Source of the DNA: Carallia brachiata
Lineage: Eukaryota > Streptophyta > Magnoliopsida > Malpighiales > Rhizophoraceae
Direction of reading: 5' to 3'
NCBI GenBank assembly: GCA_021464245.1
Contig: JADCRB010000006.1
Location: forward strand, 2,807,621 to 2,871,620
DNA length: 64,000 nt
Numbering within the stretch: position 1 is the first letter of the stretch; each line of letters starts with the position of its first letter. Below are positions 55,301 through 64,000 of the stretch, piece by piece. Below the pieces are notes generated by a model. It had not been told where the DNA came from. It saw nothing but the letters and a program-made list of their open reading frames with translations, and made no database searches. The position numbers and the translations under genes are program-made.

Positions 55301-57572
55301 TTTCCCTGCTTTGGCTAGTTTTGTTGTTTGGATTTCCTTTGTTGTTTTTTTTTTTTAATCAATAATAATAATAATGAAGCAAAAATTGGAAAATCGACAA
55401 GATCGAGTCCCTATTTGGTCCTTTCATTTGGAGATGATCGATTATTCTAAGCCAGAATTCTAGCTTGAAGGAAATTTTGTATCAAACGTCTTCAAGTTGG
55501 CATTGTACTCTCGTTCCTGCTAATTGAAAAAAATTAACAGATCGTAGTTATAACACAGATCCTCTTTTGCTGTTTGGACATGGTACCCTTACTAGTGAAA
55601 ATATATTTATATAACAACCATTGCACATATATCAGTCGACATGTTCGGAAAATTATTTTCATTTTGAAAATGAGTTCCCCTTACATTGTGCTTTGAAGAA
55701 AGACTTTGATGAGAAATTCATGAATGTTTTGTTACAGAACCGATGTGTTAACATGATAGCTCACCTGTTTAATGCGCCACTTGGGGACTCAGAAGCTGCA
55801 GTTGGGGTGGGGACGGTGGGATCCTCGGAGGCAATAATGTTGGCTGGTTTAGCCTTCAAGAGAAAGTGGCAGAACAGGAGAAAAGCTGAGGGAAAGCCTT
55901 ATGATAAGCCCAACATCGTCACCGGAGCCAATGTTCAGGTGCTCAAAATTTCTTGATGCTTTAGTTCTCGGTAACATGCTTAGCTGTGGCAAGCTTGACT
56001 GGCACTGCACAAAACAAAGGAAATTCATAATTAGAATTCAACTGAATTGAATTTGAAAATAATTGAATGAACCGCGGTTGCATTGCAAACAGAAAGCACT
56101 GACACAAGTAGAAAAAAATGGTGTTCCAGTGTCCAAGGCTCCTATACTGTGGAATTGTCAGAAATGTCATATGTATACAACCTTATCGTTATCGTTATCT
56201 TAAGAATTGCACTTTGGACTATACTAATGTAATTGTTGTAGTTAGTAATGCAAGTGAATAATGCTATGGTTATTAGCTCGAAACATTTCATGCCTTCTAA
56301 TCAAAATGCCACATTCTGTCAGGTATGTTGGGAGAAATTTGCAAGGTACTTTGAGGTGGAGTTGAAAGAGGTGAAGCTCAGAGATGGTTATTATGTAATG
56401 GACCCCGTGAAAGCGGTGGAAATGGTTGACGAGAACACAATTTGTGTTGCTGCTATCCTTGGCTCCACTCTTAATGGAGAATTTGAAGATGTAAAGCTCT
56501 TAAATGAACTCTTGACAGAAAAGAATAAGCGAACCAGGTAACATCTCTGATCTTTTTTTAAAGAAACTTAGATCATATCTACTACACTTCAGTTATTTCC
56601 GGATTTTTTTTTTTTCTCTTTTAGCAGCAAAGTGTCCAAAATTAGAACTAAAACTTATCGGACTAAATTGTCTTTTGTCTTGCTAGATGGGATACTCCAA
56701 TCCATGTGGATGCAGCAAGTGGTGGCTTTATTGCACCGTTTATTTACCCAGAACTTGAGTGGGACTTCCGATTACCATTGGTGAAGAGCATCAATGTTAG
56801 TGGGCACAAGTACGGATTAGTCTATGCAGGTGTTGGCTGGGTCATTTGGAGGAGCAAAGAGGACTTGCCTGAAGAACTCATCTTCCACATTAACTATCTT
56901 GGAGCCGATCAACCCACTTTCACCCTCAACTTCTCCAAAGGTACATCTTCTGCCAACCTTTCTCCGTCTTTAGTAATGCCGGTGGGCTGAAGGCACTTGT
57001 GGCCATCCTCCGTGTTGATGTTCCTTTTTAACTCTTCTCTTGCAGGTTCTAGCCAAGTTATTGCTCAATACTACCAGCTCATTCGCTTAGGCTTTGAGGG
57101 ATATAAGAACGTCATGGAGAACTGCAGAGACAACATGATAGTGCTGAAAGAAGGGCTAGAGAAGACAGGGCGCTTCAACATTGTTTCGAAAAACAATGGG
57201 GTGCCGCTGGTAGCCTTTTCCTTGAAAGACAACAGCATGCACAATGAGTTCGAGATTTCAGATATGTTAAGGCGCTTTGGTTGGATTGTTCCTGCATATA
57301 CCATGCCTCCTGATGCCCAGCACGTCACTGTGCTTCGGGTAGTCATCAGAGAAGACTTTTCGCGCACGCTGGCTGAGCGCCTTGTCCTTGACATTGAGAA
57401 GGTTTGCCATGAACTTGATACACTGCCAGCCAAGATCAGTGCCAAGATTGAACAGAAAGAAAAGAATGACACTGTAGTCGTAAAGAAGACTGCTCTGGAG
57501 ACCCAAAGGGAGATCACTACAGTCTGGAGGAAGTTTGTCATGGAGAGGAAGAAGATGAATGGTGTTTGTTAA
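49355..57572 (+). CDS. GAD: Glutamate decarboxylase, copy A (calmodulin-binding)
   Basis: This PLP enzyme converts glutamate to GABA and CO2 in the cytosol. Six exons: 49355-49440, 49535-49739, 55738-55938, 56323-56537, 56687-56940, 57046-57572; 495 aa. It starts [20 protein letters not shown] and contains [13 protein letters not shown] and [26 protein letters not shown] begins at residue 242, and [13 protein letters not shown] contains the PLP lysine K277. The C-terminus ([21 protein letters not shown], written here for its W481 and basic cluster) is the plant calmodulin-binding region that gives Ca2+ activation. Oddities: intron 2 is 6.0 kb and has a GC donor (CAG|GCAAGT at 49740). The intron present in copy B before GYKNVMENC is absent. 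Residue 236, formed across the exon 4/5 junction, is Arg where copy B and typical plant GADs have Gly. All frames are intact. Confidence 0.96.
52113..52510. mobile_element. MITE in GAD-A intron 2
   Basis: Left terminus CTATGTTTGGGAATCAGG and right terminus TTCCCAAACAAATG are inverted relative to each other. The interior is T-rich with an (AT)n run near 52370-52382. There is no coding content. TGTTTGGGAA ends are common in plant hAT-like MITEs. A target duplication is not clear. Confidence 0.55.
54620..54760 (+). mobile_element. SINE-like sequence in GAD-A intron 2
   Basis: A good pol III B box, GGTTCGAACC (54675-54684), is preceded by a weak A-box-like AACTCAGTGATAAGTCAG about 35 bp upstream. 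Downstream sequence GCCTGCGCTCTCTCCTAATAG and AGAAGCTTGGTGGC resembles plant SINE bodies. The cloverleaf is not complete enough for a tRNA gene. Confidence 0.45.
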
Positions 57573-58092
57573 GAGTTGATATTAATGACGATGATGTCAG
57601 TATTTTATTTAATTATGACTATGTTGGGTGTGTTATGTTCATCTTTGCTGTATGTTTTGTTATGGTCCATTCAGGGGCTATTATGCTCTGCACCATTTCT
57701 TCATGGATTTTACATAGGTAAGGAAGGCATTCACTGGTCATGCCCGTCATCATCCGAATGTACCTTTGATGCTTGTTATTCGAGGAATGGACTTCTACTA
57801 CTTGCAGTACTTCATAAATTAAACTGTGTCATCAGAATTACATAATGGGAGAGTATTTTGTGAAATGACTTGGCTTATATTACATTATAAAAACTAGTTT
57901 TCTTTGCTGTGCTTTGCCACTTTCTAAAAGGCCTGGAAATTTATTTACCAGTTCACTGTGACTAATCTTTGAAGAAGTTTCCGTATTGGGGCACTGAAGG
58001 CCAAGACATTCACGAAGCTCTAGAAATCCAATTTGTTAGAGAATTATACTATTATGGAGATTTGAATGTGATCAAGTAAGGTACTAGCAATC

Positions 58093-58098
58093 AATAAA
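58093..58098 (+). terminator. Candidate poly(A) signal of GAD-A
   Basis: AATAAA about 520 bases after the stop codon at 57570-57572. It is rather distant, so a non-canonical nearer signal may be used instead. Confidence 0.3.
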
Positions 58099-58175
58099 TT
58101 ATAAAGATTTGTATATTTGGATGTAATCGAGCTATAATTCTAGAAATCAATCAATACTTCTCACATAGTTTCTTC

Positions 58176-58181
58176 TTTATT
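58176..58181 (-). terminator. Candidate poly(A) signal of GAD-B
   Basis: On minus, AATAAA lies about 215 bases after the stop codon at 58398-58396, a normal distance. Confidence 0.45.
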
Positions 58182-58395
58182 TTTAACACAATTCATCTCC
58201 AGAATGACCTTGTTTCTGCTTGAATTTGAAAAATACTTTCGAAATGATTTCATGCAAACAACTTCACAATTGATTGTGAATTATGCAACTGTAGAATGCG
58301 GTCATCTAATCTATATGTCAGTCTTATTGATCCGCTCGCCACACCCTGTCAGGTTCCTACAAAATTGGAACTCTTTCCTGACACTCCTTTGTTTT

Positions 58396-61357
58396 CTAAC
58401 AAACACCGTTCATCTTTCTCTTCTCCATTACAAACTTCCTCCAGACTGTAGTTACCTCCCTCTGTCTGTCCATAGGGGTCTTTTTCATAATTATGGCAGC
58501 ATTCTTCTCTTGGTCACCGTCCCCAGCAACGGTGGTGATTATTTTGGCAGAGAGTCTGGACGGCATGGTGTCAAGCTCATGCAAAACTTTCTCGATGTCC
58601 CTGACAAGGCGCTCTGCAAGGGTGTGCGAGAAGTCTTCTCTCACGACTACCCGGAGCACCGTCACGTGCTGGGCGTCGGGCGGCATGGTGTACGCAGGAA
58701 CAATCCATCCGAACCTCCGCAACAGGTCAGATAACTCGAATTCGCTGTGGGACTTATTGTCCTTCAAAGAAAAGGCTACCAGTGGGACTCCAATGTCCTT
58801 GGACACTATGTTGAAACGTCCTGTCTTTTCCAGTCCTTCTTTAAGTACCACCATATTGTCTCTACAATTTTCCATGACATTTTTGTACCCCTGCCACATA
58901 TAAACAAGAATTATCTACTTTTCCCATATACCAAACAAAGATTAACAAGATGTATCAGATTGGCCAAGAAATGATATCAAATCGTTGTGTAATTTTTCTT
59001 CCTGAATATGTAATGAACTGATCTCGCTTTCAAGCTCAAATGCTGGGAAGACGATGCGGGACTTGTGCAAAATGAACGACCTACTCTTATTATATAGTTC
59101 AGGTTCAATAAATTTACTTATGGACACAAAAAAAGGCAATGGAGTTACCTCGTAGCCCAAACGAATTAGTTGATAGTATTGGGCGATAACCTGACTTGAA
59201 CCTGCAATACATGGAGTGAACATTTAGATGAAAGGTGACGAAAATAAGATCAAAAAAAGAAAAAAGGATGGTGGTAAGAAGTACCTTTAGAAAAATTGAG
59301 GGTGAAAGTGGGCTGATCAGCTCCAAGATAATTGATATGGAAGATGAGCTCTTCAGGCAAATCTTCTTTGCTCCTCCAAATGACCCAACCAATCCCAGCA
59401 TACACAAGTCCATACTTGTGACCACTAACGTTGATGCTCTTGACTAATGGCAACCGGAAATCCCACTCAAGTTCCGGGTATAGAAATGGTGCTATGAAGC
59501 CACCGCTTGCAGCATCCACATGAATTGGAGTATCCCATCTGTACTTGAAATGTCACTACATGCAAGTAAATTACATTGCAAATCTTGCTTGCTTCCCCCC
59601 ACTTTCCCTCTCTCTATGTCTCTTCCTACAATTTCTTGATCCTGGAATCTCATCTTTACATCAGGCTAAGGCCTCATCACATTATCCATTTTGATTATGA
59701 AGTTTGTTTCCTCGAAATTGATAGCAGGATTTTAAGCTAGGTAATGCAAGTTACTTTCTCCTAATTAATAGTTTAAAAATCTACCAACAAGTCTATTGCT
59801 ACTGTCATAGCAGAAGGAGGGATACATGCTTACCCAGTTTTCTTGTTCTTTTCAGTCAAGAGTCCATTCAAGAGCTTTACATCTTCGAATTCTCCATTCA
59901 GGGTGGAGCCAAGGATAGCGGCAACGCAGATTGTATTCTCATCAACCATTTCTACCGCTTTCTCGGGGTCCATCACAAAATAATCATCTCTAAGCTTTAC
60001 CTCTTTCAACTCCACCTCGAAGTATCGTGCAAATTTCTCCCAACAGACCTGTGCATATAGCAAGAAATTATAAGAAGGCCTTTGAAATCACAGACTATAT
60101 AAATATAAATATATTGCATAGAGTACCTGAACATTGGCGCCAGTGACAATGTTGGGCTTATCAAATGGCTTGCCCTCCGCTTTCCTCCTGTTCTGCCATT
60201 TTCTTTTGAAAGCCAAGCCTGCTAGCATTATTGCCTCGGACGATCCAACAGTGCCTACTCCAACCGCAGCCTCTGACTCTCCAAGTGGTGCGTTGAATAG
60301 GTGAGCAATCATGTTCACACATCGATTCTGTATGCAATGGTGATGCCTTAAGCCGAACCAATTAAATCAATCTTTCATTTAAGCATTGTATGGCACAAAA
60401 TACATATATATCTCTTAATCAATCTCTGTAGAGTGTAACTAATGTAATGTAACCACGCCTAACATGAGCAAGCTTCGGTTTTGTGGTAAGAAGGGGATAC
60501 GCAGAAAATTATAGTTTAAAGCAGATTTAAGAAATTCATAAAGCCCTGTTAATTAATAATAAACTAGATAGATAATTAGCTTATGGTGGACATGAAGCAA
60601 GCGAAGCCCACCAAAATGAAAACCGTGCCAGCTATCTAGAGTTTTGCTAGTAAAAATTGCCTTACCATAAAAAATTGACCATTAATGTATATTCTGGTAT
60701 TTTGTTTTGAGTGATATTTCGATTTAAATTAAAATTAATATTTTTAAAATAATACTGATAGTTTTTGAAATACAAAAATTAATAGTGTTATTTCAAAAAT
60801 ATCAGTTTTAATTTCAATCAAAACACTATCCAGAACACCAACATTCATGACACTAATATTTTTTTAAAAAAAATTAGTTACATATGTTTATTAGGAGAAA
60901 TTCAACTTACCTGCAACTCGGTGGTAACGGGGTACTCGTCCATGTCAACGTAGTTCTTGTTGACAGCAGCCATGATAAGCTTGTCGCACTCTGGCTCCAT
61001 CCATGTAGTAACAAAAGATGCCAGGTTAAGCCTTGGATTACCATCCAGCATCAGCTCGTCGTTGATGATCTGAAATGCTGCCTCCTTCGGGATGGACTTC
61101 TGTGCCATTTTGAACCTGTTCATATCAAACATACGTTGTAATATATTTATTACGTAATTGCGATTAATTCTTTTTTCTTAGCAGAGCCACCATTGACATA
61201 TCAACTTACTTAAAACGAGAATTCAAAAAAAAAGAAAAAACAAAAATCTCTAGAGGGAGATTACTAATTACCTTGGAAGAGAGGCTCGAACATATCGAGA
61301 GGCGAAGGTGGAGTGGAGGGAGGCCTCATTGTCCAATGCAGTCGTGGATAAAGCCAT
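58396..61357 (-). CDS. GAD: Glutamate decarboxylase, copy B (calmodulin-binding)
   Basis: Same reaction and fold as copy A. Seven exons on minus: 61357-61272, 61115-60911, 60327-60127, 60048-59834, 59538-59285, 59201-59149, 58890-58396; 502 aa. Exons 1-5 have exactly the same lengths and phases as in copy A (86, 205, 201, 215, 254). The last part is split by a 258-bp intron between GAG and GGG ([13 protein letters not shown]) that copy A lacks. It begins [41 protein letters not shown] (PLP lysine K277) and the C-terminal [16 protein letters not shown] calmodulin-binding region are conserved. The variable segment before that region is slightly longer than in copy A ([16 protein letters not shown]). 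All introns are GT-AG. It differs from copy A mainly at third codon positions, so both appear to be under purifying selection. Confidence 0.96.
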
Positions 61358-63899
61358 CGTAAAGGAAGATGTACGTAGAGAAACTAAAGAGAGAAGATCA
61401 GGTGGTAACTGTCCAAAGAGGAGCGAGTTTACGGTTATCTCGCTTTCTTTTTAGATGGACCAATGCATCACTTTTGCGTAATGCTCGCCATCAAATGAGA
61501 CAATTGAACGATTCAAACTTCTATGCTAGGCCCTTTCTTTTAGGGTGTTTGAAAAAAAAAAAGTTAAAATTTATGGTTCACCGACCAAACCAAATCAAAG
61601 TAAATGGTGTTCGTAAAAATGGAAAATTTTTGGTTAGCCGACTGTACCAAACTAAAGTAAAAGGAAATTTTGTTAATTATTCAAATTTTATAAGTAGCTA
61701 ACCGAATTGATGTATATATATATATATATAAAAATAAAAAAACAACAGAAAAAGTAAATTAATCATATCTTACTTAATGTCGAAGGAAATATTAAGTAAT
61801 AAATAAAAGTTCAACAAAATATTAAATAACTAAATTTAGTCGCGCGAAATGCAGGTTAAAATTTTTCTTTACAAAATTTTAATTGATTTATATTGTTTTA
61901 ACTTATGCCCTTTTTATATTTTAAATAATCACAAGTTATTTTTGTTATTTTCAATTTTTTTAATCCAAACAAATTCTTTCATTTTGGAGAATTAATGAAT
62001 TGTTATTTGTTATACAATTAAACTTATAATTGTAGCTGTTAATATCTTATTTTGTTATTTATTTTCTTTCAATTACTTTTTCAAGTTTTACTTTTAGTAG
62101 CTATTTTTCTTCCGGCCATCAATCATCTCAAATGAGGAAATTGGATATTACGAAATTTAGGGAATTAATATTTTGTTATTGGTTATACCCATTACTGTCA
62201 AATTTGACCATTAACAGTTATCTTTCTTCTGTTACTTTCTTTCTTATGATTAAGGAGATTAATGTTTTATTTTCTTATTGACTTTCTTTTCGTTAGTTTT
62301 TCTAGTTTGATTGTTACTATCTTATTTTTCGTAATATAGGTTATGAAAATTGGTTTGTCTTTTATTTCTACTTTAATTTTAACACATCCAATTTTTAAAT
62401 CATAATAGCTATGAATTTAACCGTGAATTAATATCCAAATTATGTGTATTTTTAAAAATAAATTTCTGTTCACTTTTTTTTTTTTTTAAATTTAAGCTTT
62501 CCTATTAAGCTTTTCTTAATTACTTTAATCCTTATGTGTGTGAATCAAAATTGTAGAAAGACACTAATAACCACTATGACCAAACTTTTAACTTCATGTT
62601 CTACATTGATTTTTTTTTTTTTTTCATCAGTTACTAAAAAGCTTGAAACAATATTACATATTAGGAAGTCAACGATATTTATAAGAAAACTTAAAAAAGG
62701 GAAACTCTCAACTCCTCAAATATAGTATTAGGAAGTTACCAATGACTGGAAGTTATAGCTGACTATATTTTTTAACCATTTTGCAATTGTCTTTCACAAA
62801 ATTGGGTCATCAATAACTTAGTATCCTGTTTATCTCTAGACTAACAAACAATAACACATATTAGGAAGTTAATGACATTTATAGAAAAGCTTGGAACAAG
62901 GGGAAGCTAAATGAAATACGAAACATAATATTGTATACTAGAATTTAGTCCGCACTTTGCGTGTGTTAAATATTTGTTTTTATGCACTTTTACTTAAAAA
63001 AATAAAATTTTCAATATTAAAATTGAAAATAAATTTAACTAAGTTTTAACTACTTATGGAAATGAATATTAAAACTAAGAATATTGTATACAATTGAAAA
63101 TGTAAAAACCAAAAAGATATAATGGTCGTGCTATAATCTCAAACTTTATTTTAAAGTGCATACAGAAATGAATTTTAAAATAAAAAAAAATTTATATGCA
63201 ATTGAAAATATAAAAAATTAAAAAATATGATAGTCATGTTATAATCACTCTCTTATATATCCTTATTTGAATATTTGCTTCTTCCTCTTAATCTTAATCG
63301 TTCTCAAATTTAAACAGAATCAATAATTATTGTTAATCAATCCCAGTAATTAAGGAATTTTTGCCAAAATATATCAAGACACCTAAAATTATGAAAATCA
63401 ATTATAGGCCTTTCCTTTTATTTACCGATTAGATTGATTCACTTTAATTAGCCAACGCTTACCTACCTTTTTGCAATTTCGTAATCACAATTATTGGTTA
63501 TGTGTATGTGTAGTGTATACGTATAATAATTAATATGTTAAAACTTACTTAATTACCAAAATTTATTGCTCTCAAAAAAATTAAAATTTATTACTCAATT
63601 ATATCCATATATCCATTTACCTTTTTTGCGTGATTATTCATAATAATTTATTCATTTCTTATTAATGCCTTGCCACAAGTAAGGGAAACTGAGAGAAAAT
63701 TTTCTCTTAGCTTCACAAATAAAATATTGTATATTAGATATGATAAATTGGTTTTATTTTTTCAAATAAAGTTTTACAATATTGTAACGTTTTCCAAGTC
63801 AGTTTAAATTTGGGTCATTTTTTGTTAGGTCATTTTGAGTTAGTTTGCTTGCAGGCCGCTTTGCAAGGAATTTTTTTTCTTTTTTTTTTTTGTCTTTTT
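61358..63899. other. AT-rich flank of GAD-B and repeats
   Basis: 61358-61500 is the promoter side of GAD-B. No clear TATA box is seen on minus; the leader region is CT-rich on minus. 61560-61700 carries degenerate ACCAAACC/AACCGAATTGATG words like those at 2705-3200. A (TA)n run lies at about 61711-61730. A diverged 109-bp direct repeat can be made out within 63060-63230 (ATTGAAAATGTAAAAACC...ATAATGGTCGTGCTATAATC). No gene is seen. Confidence 0.45.
62649..62905. repeat. Short direct repeats, spacing about 198 bp
   Basis: ACATATTAGGAAGT(C/T)AA and the following TTTATA(A)GAAAA(C/G)CTT phrase occur near 62656 and 62854, with a partial copy (TATTAGGAAGTTACCAATGAC) near 62727. Non-coding. Confidence 0.6.
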
Positions 63900-64000
63900 C
63901 TTTTTTGGGTTTATAAGGAAATGAAAGCCAATCACTAGAGAGGGGTGTAGATAAGAGAAAAGACTGAGATTCGAACCCCAGATCTCACAATTAAAGATAC
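63900..64000 (-). mobile_element. SINE-like fragment at the right edge
   Basis: On minus, GGGGTTCGAATCTC (63979-63966) is a good B-box-like word, followed by ACCCCTCTCTAGTGATTGGC. The 5' part would lie beyond the window. It could also be a tRNA-related pseudogene. Confidence 0.4.

Larger units (their letters stand above)
49740..55737 (+). other. Contents of the 6-kb intron 2 of GAD-A
   Basis: The matching intron of copy B is only 583 bp, so this one has been expanded. It holds a MITE (52113-52510), a SINE-like element (about 54620-54760), a perfect 12-bp inverted repeat (55148-55159 and 55191-55202), a (GA)n run at about 50919-50938, and AT-rich tracts. Segments at 51850-52090 and 53230-53520 have higher GC but no recognisable coding sequence. 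No convincing gene is nested here. Confidence 0.6.
57573..58395. other. Convergent intergenic region between the two GAD genes
   Basis: This 823-bp stretch holds the 3' UTRs of both genes and no further coding sequence. The first candidate signal for copy A is AATAAA at 58093-58098 (plus). For copy B it is AATAAA on minus at 58181-58176. The two 3' ends would then meet within about 100 bp. Confidence 0.6.

Noticed and set aside
57071..57541. 156-codon minus frame over the last exon of GAD-A (and the matching plus frame 58493-58903 over GAD-B)
   Set aside because: Both are antisense shadows of conserved GAD coding sequence; they occur in mirror positions because the exons are homologous.

Overview
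This window is nuclear DNA from a flowering plant, almost certainly a eudicot. Genes have many short exons with GT-AG introns, the DNA is AT-rich, and the space between genes is filled with degenerate plant transposons. I cannot name the species. A woody perennial is possible, judging from the protein sequences, but that is a weak inference.

Four genes are well supported. (1) At the left edge, minus strand, are the first two coding exons of an HD-ZIP class IV homeodomain transcription factor (51-481); the rest lies outside the window. (2) At 27528-32810, plus strand, is a 15-exon cytosolic NADP-dependent isocitrate dehydrogenase gene. It has a one-base deletion in exon 14 that truncates the protein to 373 residues. 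(3) and (4) Two complete glutamate decarboxylase genes lie tail to tail: GAD-A on plus (49355-57572, 6 exons, 495 aa) and GAD-B on minus (58396-61357, 7 exons, 502 aa). Both keep the PLP lysine and a C-terminal calmodulin-binding region. Isocitrate dehydrogenase makes 2-oxoglutarate, the precursor of glutamate, and GAD turns glutamate into GABA. The genes are therefore metabolically adjacent, but nothing in the sequence shows that they are co-regulated.

Layout: 0.9-3.9 kb holds repeat remnants and a seven-copy 138-bp tandem array. 3.9-7.7 kb holds MITE-like elements, one carrying a fragment of an endogenous caulimovirid (pararetrovirus) and one carrying a GA-rich minisatellite, plus a hAT-type MITE with a perfect 8-bp target duplication. 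7.7-12.0 kb is a decayed Ty3/gypsy element that lacks its 3' end. 12.5-13.6 kb is a pseudogene resembling a CABIN1-type TPR protein, split by a Mutator-like MITE. 14.4-17.9 kb looks like old LTR sequence with a nested solo LTR. 19.6-23.5 kb is a 5'-truncated L1-type LINE. 24.0-25.1 kb is a tandemly duplicated LTR-like block. 25.7-26.1 kb has an orphan exon pair. 35.8-41.4 kb is a full-length but dead Ty1/copia element on minus with both LTRs. 41.4-49.2 kb and 61.4-64.0 kb are AT-rich with local duplications and MITE/SINE fragments.

No new multi-gene system is evident. The most interesting signals are the isocitrate dehydrogenase frameshift, the GAD inverted duplication (a hairpin-RNA geometry with abutting 3' ends, a GC-AG donor, a lost or gained intron and a Gly-to-Arg change at a splice junction), the viral fragment bracketed by direct repeats, and the palindrome-bearing 138-bp array. 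All calls are from reading the sequence by eye; no searches were run.
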